A stretch of DNA of 32,961 nt from Candidatus Methanogaster sp. (GTDB lineage: Archaea; Halobacteriota; Methanosarcinia; Methanosarcinales; Methanogasteraceae), in NCBI GenBank assembly GCA_003194445.1, contig PQXF01000030.1:1-32961 (forward strand), written 5' to 3'. The translations under genes were made by a program, and so were the position numbers. Positions 17,075 through 24,596 of this stretch are shown here, one piece after another. A model generated the notes under the pieces. The model was not told the DNA's origin, ran no database searches, and worked only from the letters and a program-made list of their open reading frames with translations. How positions within the stretch are numbered: position 1 is the first letter of the stretch; each line of letters starts with the position of its first letter.

Positions 17075-18715
17075 ATGTTCGAACCAGCCTGCCGTGAGAT
17101 CCTTCTGCAGATCCTGAATCACGAGATAACGAGCGATCGCGAGCTTGATGCCGCCAAGAAGCGGGTCAGCGCAAAGTACAAACTCCCGAGTCTTCCAAAG
17201 AATTCGGAGATCCTTCTGCTCTGCTCTACGGATGAGCGTGCCCGCGTGATCCATCTGCTACAGCGAAAGTCTGTCCGCACTATCTCAGGCGTTGCAGTGG
17301 TTGCGGTGATGACCTCGCCGTACCCATGCCCGCATGGCGCATGTATTCCGTGCCCTGGCGGTCCTGCATCCGTATTCCGGACACCGCAGAGTTATATGGG
17401 ACGGGAGCCTGCCGCAATGCGTGCGATCCAGTGTGACTACGATCCATACGAGCAGGTGGCAGTTCGGCTGCGGCAGTTGCGGAGCATCGGGCATCCGGTC
17501 GACAAGGTCGAACTGATCGTGATGGGCGGGACATTCACAGCCCGCCCGCCGGATTACCAGCAATGGTTCGTCGGTCGGTCGATTTCGGCTATGAACGATT
17601 TCGGCGGTGCGGGCGTGGCGGATCCGGATACCGATCTCAATACCGATTTCAATACCGATCTCAACACCGATCTCAACATTAAATCCATAATTGCCACAAA
17701 CGAGATCGCTGCGGTAAGGAATATCGGAATCACCTTTGAAACCCGCCCGGATCATCTGTCCACAGTGGAGATCGACCGCCTGCTCGAGATAGGTGCAACA
17801 AAGGTGGAAGTCGGGGTTCAGAGCATATATGACCGCGCACTCAAGAAGATCAATCGCGGGCATACCGTACAGGACGCAATCGCAGCCAACAAGCGTCTGC
17901 GGGATAGCGGGCTTAAGGTCGGATTCCACATAATGATCGGGCTTCCCGGATCTGATGCCAGCGATGATCTTAACATGTTTAAGACGCTTTTTAGCGATCC
18001 CTCGTTCTGCCCTGACCACCTGAAGATATATCCCACGCTCGTAACCGAGGGAACCGTACTCCACCAGTGGTGGAAGGATGGTAGCTACCAGTCGCTTGAC
18101 AATGATTCAGCGGTTGGGCTGCTTGCGGATATTAAGAGCGTGCTTCCGAAGTGGGTGCGGCTGCAGCGGATCCAGCGGGACATTCCCGCGCAGCAGATCG
18201 CGGCAGGCGTCACAAAGAGCAACATCCGCCAGCTTGCAGAAGAGCAGCTTCGGTCGATGGGTGGGTCGTGCAGGTGCATCAGGTGCCGCGAGGTCGGACA
18301 TGCGTCGCTGCGCGGAAGGACACCTGATAAGATCGAACTGTTGATCGAGACGTATAGTGTGTGTGGCGGAACCGAGAACTTCATATCGTTCGAAGATGAG
18401 GAAAATAGTATCCTGATCGGTTTTTTGCGGTTGCGGTTCCCGGATTCTCCGCACCGGGTAGAACTGACAAACGCTGCTCTCGTGCGTGAACTGGTGGTGT
18501 ACGGGCGGATGGCGTCACTGGGTGCGGAATCCAGCCCTCGCAAGGACCAGTGGCAGCACAGAGGCTACGGGCGTGAGCTGCTCGCTTCTGCAGAGGATCT
18601 TGCATCCGGGAACGGATTTTCAAAAATCGCTGTTACAAGCGGTATCGGTGTGCGTGAGTATTACAGGGCACGCGGGTATGTACGCGATGGCGCATACATG
18701 GTAAAGTACATCTAA
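17075..18715 (+). CDS. elp3: Elp3 tRNA uridine-34 acetyltransferase (radical SAM + GNAT)
   Basis: A 546-aa archaeal Elp3, which carries out the first step of cm5U-type modification at the wobble uridine of certain tRNAs. The radical SAM cluster ligands are C85, C90 and C93 (PCPHGACIPCPGG), followed by SAM-domain signatures (IVMGGTFTARP; GITFETRPDHLS; KVEVGVQS). The Zn/tRNA-binding linker RCIRCREVG is near residue 407 and the C-terminal GNAT acetyltransferase has HRGYGRELLASAE. An unusual four-copy TDLN/TDFN repeat (residues 186-201) sits in a loop of the SAM domain. Start is the ATG at 17075, in line with other archaeal Elp3 proteins. Archaeal Elp3 works without the other Elongator subunits, consistent with the isolated gene here. 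Confidence 0.96.
   Translation: MFEPACREILLQILNHEITSDRELDAAKKRVSAKYKLPSLPKNSEILLLCSTDERARVIHLLQRKSVRTISGVAVVAVMTSPYPCPHGACIPCPGGPASVFRTPQSYMGREPAAMRAIQCDYDPYEQVAVRLRQLRSIGHPVDKVELIVMGGTFTARPPDYQQWFVGRSISAMNDFGGAGVADPDTDLNTDFNTDLNTDLNIKSIIATNEIAAVRNIGITFETRPDHLSTVEIDRLLEIGATKVEVGVQSIYDRALKKINRGHTVQDAIAANKRLRDSGLKVGFHIMIGLPGSDASDDLNMFKTLFSDPSFCPDHLKIYPTLVTEGTVLHQWWKDGSYQSLDNDSAVGLLADIKSVLPKWVRLQRIQRDIPAQQIAAGVTKSNIRQLAEEQLRSMGGSCRCIRCREVGHASLRGRTPDKIELLIETYSVCGGTENFISFEDEENSILIGFLRLRFPDSPHRVELTNAALVRELVVYGRMASLGAESSPRKDQWQHRGYGRELLASAEDLASGNGFSKIAVTSGIGVREYYRARGYVRDGAYMVKYI
17630..17677 (+). repeat. Four tandem 12-bp repeats inside elp3
   Basis: Four in-frame copies of ACCGATCTCAAY (the second has one T change) encode TDLN-TDFN-TDLN-TDLN. 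Because the unit is 12 bp, copy number can change by slippage without breaking the frame. The repeat lies in an acidic loop absent from typical Elp3 proteins. Confidence 0.95.
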
Positions 18716-18888
18716 CCGGGCCAGGTTCCGTACTCAAACCCAAGAGCGATCGCGAGTATGCCCGCGACAGCAGCGATTATAACCACAGTCTTTGGATTGA
18801 TGCGCACCGCGGTCTCGTCCGCATCGTAATATCTCATCAGACCCGCAGAAGACATGAGTCCGCTACCGCTGTCTTTCTTTTTAGCCAT
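18712..18888 (-). CDS. secG: Preprotein translocase subunit Sec61 beta (SecG-like)
   Basis: A 58-aa tail-anchored subunit of the SecYEG/Sec61 protein-conducting channel. After the start MAKKKDSGSGLMSSAG come the family signature GLMRYYD, then NPKTVVIIAAVAGILAIALG, the single C-terminal transmembrane helix. The frame is open to an ATG at 18915, but starting at 18888 gives the normal N-terminus and length. Its stop overlaps the elp3 stop by four bases in a tail-to-tail arrangement, and it diverges from the receiver gene at 18983. Confidence 0.92.
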   Translation of the reverse strand: MAKKKDSGSGLMSSAGLMRYYDADETAVRINPKTVVIIAAVAGILAIALGFEYGTWPG

Positions 18889-18945
18889 TGGTTTCATTCT
18901 CTCTGGCAAGGTCACATAAACGTTTCGATCTCATGATGACAGATT

Positions 18946-18956
18946 ACTTTATTATG
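18946..18956 (+). promoter_or_regulatory. Likely TATA box for the receiver-domain operon
   Basis: ACTTTATTATG centred near 18952 lies about 30 bases before the ATG at 18983. This is the expected geometry for an archaeal promoter with a leaderless or nearly leaderless transcript. Confidence 0.45.
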
Positions 18957-18982
18957 CATCTGCTACAAAATGTATCTATTAC

Positions 18983-19360
18983 ATGAGTGTAAGGATTATG
19001 GCTGTGGACGATGAGCCGGATACGGTTGACCTGATCACACTGGTACTTGAAAATGAGGGTTATGAGGTGCTGCCAGCTTACAGCGGCAGAGATGCGCTGG
19101 ACATGCTTAAAGATACAAAACCTGATCTGATCCTGCTGGATATTATGATGGAAGATATTGATGGCTGGGGCGTGTATGAATCAATCCGTAAAAACAAGGA
19201 AACGACGGATATTCCAGTGGTGATGCTCACAGCAAAGGCGCAGTCCATCGATAAGATGATCGGTCTGCATGTTGTCGGTGTCGATGCATATATCACCAAG
19301 CCATTTGGTCACAGAGAGTTGATCGATGGCATAAAGAATCACCTGCCAGTGACCGGATGA
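18983..19360 (+). CDS. Stand-alone response regulator receiver (CheY-like)
   Basis: A 125-aa single receiver domain without an output domain. All catalytic positions are present: acidic pair D9/D10 (AVDDEP), phospho-acceptor D53 (LILLDIMM), T83 (VVMLTAKA) and K106 (YITKPF). It should accept phosphate from a histidine kinase that is not encoded here and signal by protein contact. The PPC/DUF296 gene starts seven bases downstream and the 387-aa gene overlaps that one, so the three are almost certainly an operon. The partner output may be one of these two proteins. Confidence 0.93.
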   Translation: MSVRIMAVDDEPDTVDLITLVLENEGYEVLPAYSGRDALDMLKDTKPDLILLDIMMEDIDGWGVYESIRKNKETTDIPVVMLTAKAQSIDKMIGLHVVGVDAYITKPFGHRELIDGIKNHLPVTG

Positions 19361-19367
19361 GGGTGGG

Positions 19368-19802
19368 ATGGACTACACAGCAGGCGCGATTGGCAGGGTG
19401 TTTGTCGCACGCATCGATCATGATGAGGATCTGCTCGACGAACTCGTCAAACTCGCAAGATCAGAAGAGATCAAGCAAGCATTCTTCATGCTGGTAGGCG
19501 CGGTTAAGAACATCCGGGTTGTAACCGGTCCGAAGGAGGATACGGTCCCGCCGGATCCGATGTGGCACTCGATCGCGGGTGCTTGCGAGATACTCGGCAT
19601 CGGAAACATTCTCTGGAAGAACGGGGACCCGAGCATCCATCTCCATGCCGCGCTTGGCAAAGGCGGTGACGTGACTGTCGGATGTCTGCGTGATGGCGTC
19701 GATACGTATCTCACAACCGAAGCTATCATATTCGAGATATCAGGCATCGCCGGAGGTCGGGCGTACGACGAGATGTACGGAATTGCACGGATGGTGTTGT
19801 GA
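19368..19802 (+). CDS. PPC/DUF296 domain protein (AF0104-like)
   Basis: A 144-aa single-domain protein of the PPC/DUF296 family, whose archaeal and bacterial members form trimers and whose plant homologues (AHL proteins) pair the domain with AT-hooks. Visible hallmarks are an AFFMLVGAVKN strand, the core motif SIHLHAALG with two histidines that bind metal in known structures, and a C-terminal EISGI segment. GGGTGGG precedes the ATG. A regulatory or DNA-binding role is often suggested, but the biochemical function in archaea is not established. It lies between a receiver and an unknown protein, so a role in the same signalling unit is inferred. Confidence 0.85.
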   Translation: MDYTAGAIGRVFVARIDHDEDLLDELVKLARSEEIKQAFFMLVGAVKNIRVVTGPKEDTVPPDPMWHSIAGACEILGIGNILWKNGDPSIHLHAALGKGGDVTVGCLRDGVDTYLTTEAIIFEISGIAGGRAYDEMYGIARMVL

Positions 19803-20965
19803 TGAAATATCTATATCAAGACTCTGTAAAACTCCCCTCGAAGCGTGATTTCATTCACGATCTGGAAACTCTACTGGACGTGACCGCTGCGGTCGTTTTG
19901 CTTGAAGACGAGATCATCTCGGCTAATAACGAAGTGAAAGAGATCCACCGTGCGAAGGATAGGAAAATTTCTGGGCTTAGAACGTTCGAAAGTAATGTGA
20001 CGATGCAGATGAACGAGCTCGTCAGGGATGGCGGCACCGAGGAGATACAGGTCTGCAAGAATGCGATCACCGAGGTATGCGCATCCTGCGTGGATCAGCA
20101 GAAAGCAAAGGTCGATTCTGAGTCTGATGCGTCACTAACCGATCTGGCTGAGAAGATCGACCTCGACTCGGAGCGTATCTGCAAGATACTCAGTCCGTTT
20201 CTCGAATTCGGCGTATATGGTGCAAGATATGTGTATTCGCTTGGCATGGATGGGAAGAAAAGACTCCACGGGGAGTTCAAAGCAGATCTGGGCGAGCTGT
20301 CATTCGCTTATGAACTGCAGTTTAAGGGTACGGTCATTGTGAAGCATCTGGTAGGTCCGTTCGCAATTCCGATACCGAAAAAGGCAGGACTATTCCACAG
20401 TGAAGAAGCGGTGAAGATGATGGACATGTCACATCACCGATTGGTTGATGTCACTTACTCAAATAATCAGGTAACCGCAGAATTTAAGGACAGAAGGGGT
20501 GCGAGAATGGTCCGCGTCGAGATGAAACCTGCCACCAACGATTATTCGATAGTGTATGAAGATGTAGAGCCGGTCAATCTGACAAGAGACGAATTGATAT
20601 CACAGGAGATCGATAGCGATGGGATTCTTGATCTCATGCATGCGGTGATCGGTTATGTGTTGGATACTGAAAAACGTGAGGTTGCGACGCTTGTGAGACT
20701 GACGTTTAATGGTATGAATGTGGTCAGGGAACCGCTTGTCAGTGATGCGCTGAAGGTCCTGCTCGCTGAGTACGGCAGATTTGCAAACGAATGTATCGCG
20801 CACGGGGCGGCAAAGGACGAATTCGTGATAAAGATCGAATCGGACGACGGCACAAGGACTGAGAAATATATGTCGATCTCGACGGTCAAGAATCGTCTGC
20901 TCGGGATCGGGAAAGAGGGCGCGGAACTGGCGGATGCATTCGGACTGGGGACGAGCGCGTCATGA
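19802..20965 (+). CDS. Unknown 387-aa protein, third gene of receiver operon
   Basis: No recognised family. The first ~125 residues are helical and charged (VVLLEDEIISANNEVKEIHR; KVDSESDASLTDLAEKIDL), likely a coiled coil. The middle section looks beta-rich (FAYELQFKGTVIVKHLVGPF; DRRGARMVRVEMKPA) and the end is helical. No signal peptide or membrane segment. The ATG at 19802 shares one base with the previous stop; a GTG at 19799 is also possible. Tight overlap with the PPC/DUF296 gene and the receiver gene suggests it is a partner or output of that pathway. It could be a cytoplasmic scaffold, but nothing in the sequence proves this. Confidence 0.8.
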   Translation: MKYLYQDSVKLPSKRDFIHDLETLLDVTAAVVLLEDEIISANNEVKEIHRAKDRKISGLRTFESNVTMQMNELVRDGGTEEIQVCKNAITEVCASCVDQQKAKVDSESDASLTDLAEKIDLDSERICKILSPFLEFGVYGARYVYSLGMDGKKRLHGEFKADLGELSFAYELQFKGTVIVKHLVGPFAIPIPKKAGLFHSEEAVKMMDMSHHRLVDVTYSNNQVTAEFKDRRGARMVRVEMKPATNDYSIVYEDVEPVNLTRDELISQEIDSDGILDLMHAVIGYVLDTEKREVATLVRLTFNGMNVVREPLVSDALKVLLAEYGRFANECIAHGAAKDEFVIKIESDDGTRTEKYMSISTVKNRLLGIGKEGAELADAFGLGTSAS

Positions 20966-21022
20966 CGATGTGTAGGAACTGCCGTGCCCTGTGGTTCTGG
21001 TGCTGACAGTCCCGTCACAAGC

Positions 21023-21030
21023 CATATATA
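21023..21030 (+). promoter_or_regulatory. TATA box for the DUF234 ATPase gene
   Basis: CATATATA centred near 21027 lies exactly 27 bases before the ATG at 21054. That distance is typical for an archaeal promoter and places the transcription start on the start codon, so the gene is probably leaderless. Confidence 0.6.
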
Positions 21031-21053
21031 GTACACTCTCAAGTATAATACTT

Positions 21054-22430
21054 ATGGGTGTATTCATAGACCGAGAACGCGAATTATCACTTCTCAAAGA
21101 AAGGTCGAGCAGCGACAGAGCCGAGTTTGTCGTCATCTACGGCAGACGAAGAATCGGAAAAAGCGAACTCATCGACCAGTTCATAAAAGATAACGGCATC
21201 CGCCTTCTTGCTCGGGAAGAATCAAAGACCCTCCAGCTTCGGATATTTGCAGAAAAACTTGGGGAATTCTTCAGCGATGAACTCCTGAAAAAGACTGAAT
21301 TCAAAGGATGGGACGGATTTTTTGAATATCTATACAGAAAATCCGATGAGCGGATAATCGTAGCCATAGACGAGTTTCCGTACCTTATCAAAGAAGATCC
21401 TGCAATTTCTTCCATTTTGCAGGATTACTGGGACAACAAGCTTACGAAAACGAAGATCTTCCTGATACTCTGTGGTTCAAGCATCTCAATGATGGAGTCG
21501 AAGGTGATGGGCTACGAAAGTCCGCTTTATGGGAGGAGAACAGGGCAACTGCTCCTCAAACAGATCCGGTTTACCCACACACTGGATTATGTACGGAACT
21601 TTGAGCGAGCGGTAGAGTTTTACTCAGTCTTTGGCGGAACGCCTGCCTATATTATAGAGACTGATCCGAAAAAGGATATTTTTACGAATATAGAAGATAA
21701 TATTCTGAGAGAAGATTCGTTTCTTTACAGGGACGTTGAATTTGTGTTGAGGCAGGAATTGACAGAACCCAGATACTATTTTTCAATCCTTCTTTCGATT
21801 GCGAAAGGCAATCACAGAATCGGACTTATCGCTAATGACACAGGTCTCAGCATAAGCATCGTGAACAAGTACCTATCCATCTTAAGTGACCTGCAACTGG
21901 TCTACCGCATGGTGCCTGTGACCGAAAGTCACAAAAGCAGGAAGGGGATGCATTTTCTCGCGGATAACCTGTTTGATTTCTGGTTCAGGTTTGTATATCC
22001 TGCGATGGAGGAGATAGAGAATGGAAAGGGGAGAATGGTTGCCGAGAGCATAAAGCCACAGTTTAACCAGTATGTGGGCAAGCATTTTGAGACGATAGTT
22101 CAGGAGATCCTTGAGGTTCTGAATGAGCGAGAACTTCTGCCGTTCCGGTTTACTAAGATCGGGAGGTGGTGGCATAAGGAGAAAGAGATAGATGTCGTTG
22201 CTTTAAACGAGGGAATTAAGAGTACAATCTTCTGCGAGTGTAAATGGCGTGATAATGTTGATGCTCCTGAAATTATCAGGGATCTCAGGGGAAAGGCTGG
22301 GTTCGTCCCGGTCGGAAGCGAGAAGGAATATTATATGGTCTTTGCGAAGAGCTTCAGGAAGAGAACGGAAGAAGAGGATGTTATTCTGTATGATCTCGAG
22401 GATATGGAACGGCTGCTTATGGCGCAATAG
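21054..22430 (+). CDS. Archaeal ATPase with DUF234 C-terminal domain
   Basis: A 458-aa protein of the archaeal AAA ATPase family (Arch_ATPase plus DUF234). The start MGVFIDRERELSLL is characteristic; the longer open frame from 20991 is rejected because a TATA box lies inside it. Walker A is YGRRRIGKSEL (29-39) and Walker B is IIVAIDEFPYL (101-111). A winged-helix segment follows (LSISIVNKYLSILSDLQLV), then DUF234 with a nuclease-like core: EIDVVALNE and CECKWR resemble the D-(D/E)xK pattern of restriction-like nucleases. These genes are multicopy in archaeal genomes and are suspected mobile or toxin-antitoxin-like elements; function is not proven. It neighbours an IS200-type transposase. Confidence 0.92.
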   Translation: MGVFIDRERELSLLKERSSSDRAEFVVIYGRRRIGKSELIDQFIKDNGIRLLAREESKTLQLRIFAEKLGEFFSDELLKKTEFKGWDGFFEYLYRKSDERIIVAIDEFPYLIKEDPAISSILQDYWDNKLTKTKIFLILCGSSISMMESKVMGYESPLYGRRTGQLLLKQIRFTHTLDYVRNFERAVEFYSVFGGTPAYIIETDPKKDIFTNIEDNILREDSFLYRDVEFVLRQELTEPRYYFSILLSIAKGNHRIGLIANDTGLSISIVNKYLSILSDLQLVYRMVPVTESHKSRKGMHFLADNLFDFWFRFVYPAMEEIENGKGRMVAESIKPQFNQYVGKHFETIVQEILEVLNERELLPFRFTKIGRWWHKEKEIDVVALNEGIKSTIFCECKWRDNVDAPEIIRDLRGKAGFVPVGSEKEYYMVFAKSFRKRTEEEDVILYDLEDMERLLMAQ

Positions 22431-22537
22431 AGTTTGCGGGATGGTGCCGGAGGGCGATTTGCCGCGCGCTTTTGTTTTTTGGTGGTTCTATTTGGTTTGC
22501 CGTTTTTATAAAATTTCTAATAAGATATTACGCAAAC

Positions 22538-22545
22538 TTTATATA
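22538..22545 (+). promoter_or_regulatory. TATA box for the tnpA gene
   Basis: TTTATATA centred at about 22541 lies 27-28 bases before the ATG at 22569. The transposase is therefore probably expressed from its own leaderless promoter, starting at MERKEL rather than at the upstream in-frame codon 22548. Confidence 0.55.
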
Positions 22546-22568
22546 GAATGTGTGTTTGGTTGATGTGT

Positions 22569-23006
22569 ATGGAGCGCAAGGAACTCCGACACGACCGGCA
22601 TACAGTATCGCTATTGACCGACCATCTGGTCTTCTCGACGAAGTATCGAGGGAAAATTCTGGTCGAAAAGACGATCGCGCTCGCATTAGAGGGGATCATC
22701 CGTAAGATATGCAAAGAGATGAAAATCGAAATCATTGACATGGCGGTGAATGTGGATCATATCCATCTCTTTATAGAATACCCCCCGAAATATTCTGTAA
22801 GCTTTATAGCCAAGAGGATAAAAGGAAGGAGCAGCAGAGAATTGCGCGAAGCATTTCCATATCTCAAGGAGTGGGCAGGTATTGGTCTGTGGGCACCATC
22901 CTGCTTCCATGGCTCGGTTGGTCATGGGTGGGAGGTTGTGGAGAAGTACATACAGAATCAGGAGGCTCCGAATGCGAAAACGCGCTATACAGGCTCTGTA
23001 CTTTAG
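22569..23006 (+). mobile_element. tnpA: IS200-type transposase TnpA (HUH, Y1)
   Basis: A 145-aa Y1 transposase of the IS200/IS605 family, which moves single-stranded DNA by a peel-and-paste mechanism. The HUH motif is DHIHLFIEYPP (H64, H66), the conserved SVSFIAKRIKGRSSRELREAF segment follows, and the catalytic tyrosine is Y127 in VVEKYIQNQ. Length and all catalytic residues are intact. There is no tnpB beside it, so this is an IS200-like element. I could not find the flanking hairpins that such elements need at their ends. Next to it lie two broken genes, which suggests it took part in a local rearrangement. Confidence 0.92.
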
Positions 23007-23138
23007 TGCGGGGTTTGGTGACTTTTAGAGAAGTATAGACTGGGTAAATGAAAACAGCCATCAATGTGCTCATCGGCATTGCGGTATTGCGCATCAGTGC
23101 ATGGTTTGTAATAACAGAGCATATCTGCCACTCATCAA

Positions 23139-23405
23139 TCAAACAAACTCCCCCAGCCGCCGTATCGCCCGGTACCTCTCCTCCCGCCCGATCTCCGCAC
23201 CCTCGATCGCATCCCGCAGCACCCCAATCGTCTGATCATACGTATCCCGATCCACCGGATACGGATACCCGTCCTTGCCGCCGTGCGCAAACGAGTATGT
23301 CGCGGGATCCTGCCAGCCCGGTTCTGTTCCGAAGACGAGGTCAGAAACAAGCGCAAGCGCCGCCATCCTCTGGTTAAACTGGTGGACGGGGTCGAATATC
23401 TCACG
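23139..23405 (-). pseudogene. C-terminal remnant of a DUF763 protein
   Basis: The minus-strand frame reads REIFDPVHQFNQRMAALAL, then VSDLVFGTEPGWQDPATYSF, then AHGGKDGYPYPVDRDTYDQT, ending GREERYRAIRRLGEFV before a TGA. This matches what I remember of the C-terminus of DUF763 proteins (the FAHGGKDG-PYPVDR motif). A full DUF763 protein is about 350-400 aa, but only about 85 aa remain, and the sequence upstream belongs to a different gene fragment on the other strand. The gene is therefore broken. Preserved codons suggest recent damage, unless a short product is still made from the ATG at 23366. Confidence 0.6.
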
Positions 23406-23513
23406 TTTAAGGGGTCGGGTCTGATCACGTCAATTGCGCATGCGGACGGTCTGGTTGCGATCGGAGAGGATGTGATGCTGACAGAAGGTGAAGTCGATGT
23501 CCGGGTGCTTTGA
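23403..23513 (+). pseudogene. C-terminal remnant of a MoeA-like molybdopterin protein
   Basis: About 36 codons read TFKGSGLITSIAHADGLVAI followed by an acidic stretch ending EGEVDVRVL and a TGA. This resembles the last ~40 residues of MoeA (molybdopterin molybdenumtransferase, domain IV), where a GSG-ITS-ADG pattern precedes a GE-V-V-LL ending. No other part of MoeA is present. It abuts the DUF763 remnant on the other strand, both lacking their N-terminal parts at the same point. The assignment rests on a short motif and is moderate. Confidence 0.45.
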
Positions 23514-23668
23514 GGAATTGTGGTATGCATTTCTTACAAACTTTAGCGTGACGCGATGCATCGCTTCAAGCAGGAACAAAACGAGCCCCAAAAAAGAGGC
23601 AGAGTTATTATAGTGCGGAGAGAACAAGTTAAACTCCCTCAAACCGAACATAAAACACAGGAGATATT

Positions 23669-24478
23669 ATGATGAAACATGTAAGAATAATCGCAGTCGT
23701 GTTCGCTCTTGCACTTGCAATGGCCTTCAGCGGCTGTGTGGACTCAGATTCTGACAAACAGAAGGAATCGCAAGGAGACGACGCACCATCCGGCACCGCA
23801 CATTATCTCGACCTGATCGATGTGACTTCCATGCACTACAAAGCTACACTATCCGCGGATAATGGGGATGCGATCGTATTTGAGGAATGGCGCAAGAAAT
23901 TCGGGAATGCTTGGTTCTTCAAAATGGTACTCACCAGTAACCAGGGCGCGGATTCGGTGACCGTTCTTCAGAACGCGGACGGGATGTATATGCTAGATGA
24001 GGAGGGTGGCACAGCGATTAAAATCGAAGAATGTTCCGATGATAACATCGGATATATGAACCCATTCTGGGCTGCGTATGGTTGCTATAGCGACGATTCC
24101 GCATGGGATGATAGCTGGATCACAGACAGCGACACAACGTGTCTGGGTCGCAAAGCCGTCAAACTGGACTATGGCAGGATATGGCAACTTGCCGGAGCAC
24201 TTAGCCGCGAAGATATTGACATGGAACGATCTGATCTGATCGTGGACAAGCAGACCGGGTTCACGCTGCTGCTCGACTGGGCATACACACACGAGGGTAC
24301 ATCCGAGAGCTTGCACTACGAGGTCACCGAGTTTGACGTGAATACGAATATCCCGGACGATGTGTTTAACCTCCCTGCCGGTTCGGAGATGGTTGATCTC
24401 ACGGCGCTTGGCGAAATGGGTGGCGAGATGCCCGATGAGACGTCTGGCGGACCCGGATTGCCTCCACTTCCCAAGTGA
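23669..24478 (+). CDS. LolA-like outer-surface lipoprotein
   Basis: A 269-aa secreted lipoprotein. The N-terminus has a positive start, a hydrophobic core (IIAVVFALALAMAFSGC) and a lipobox with the modified cysteine near residue 23, so the mature protein should be lipid-anchored outside the membrane. After an acidic linker comes a beta-rich domain (MHYKATLSADNGDAIVFEEW; VTVLQNADGMYMLDEEGG; DLIVDKQTGFTLLLDW) resembling the LolA/LppX-type convex beta-sheet. Archaea have no outer membrane, so a ligand- or lipid-binding role at the surface is inferred, not known. A clear ribosome-binding site (ACAGGAGATATT) precedes two adjacent ATGs. A hairpin and T-run follow the gene. Confidence 0.8.
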   Translation: MMKHVRIIAVVFALALAMAFSGCVDSDSDKQKESQGDDAPSGTAHYLDLIDVTSMHYKATLSADNGDAIVFEEWRKKFGNAWFFKMVLTSNQGADSVTVLQNADGMYMLDEEGGTAIKIEECSDDNIGYMNPFWAAYGCYSDDSAWDDSWITDSDTTCLGRKAVKLDYGRIWQLAGALSREDIDMERSDLIVDKQTGFTLLLDWAYTHEGTSESLHYEVTEFDVNTNIPDDVFNLPAGSEMVDLTALGEMGGEMPDETSGGPGLPPLPK

Positions 24479-24506
24479 TGGGTGTCAAAACCCAATCCTT
24501 TTTTTG
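24479..24506 (+). terminator. Hairpin plus T-run terminator
   Basis: TGGGT and ACCCA pair across a six-base loop directly after the lipoprotein stop, followed by a run of seven Ts and then more Ts. T-runs are the main archaeal termination signal. Confidence 0.6.
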
Positions 24507-24596
24507 TTTTTTAGTCATGCGAATCAGCCACCGGTTGAAACGACCAGAAGTTTCCGCCCAACAACATTACAACCGACCGATCCCGATACCTGAATC

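Noticed and set aside
20968-21006. Twelve-codon frame beginning MCRNCRAL after the 387-aa gene
   Set aside because: It recalls the start of DUF2277 proteins but stops at once; too short to support.
23048-23377. 109-codon plus-strand frame starting MKTAINVLIG
   Set aside because: It runs antisense through the DUF763 remnant and becomes proline/serine-rich nonsense there.
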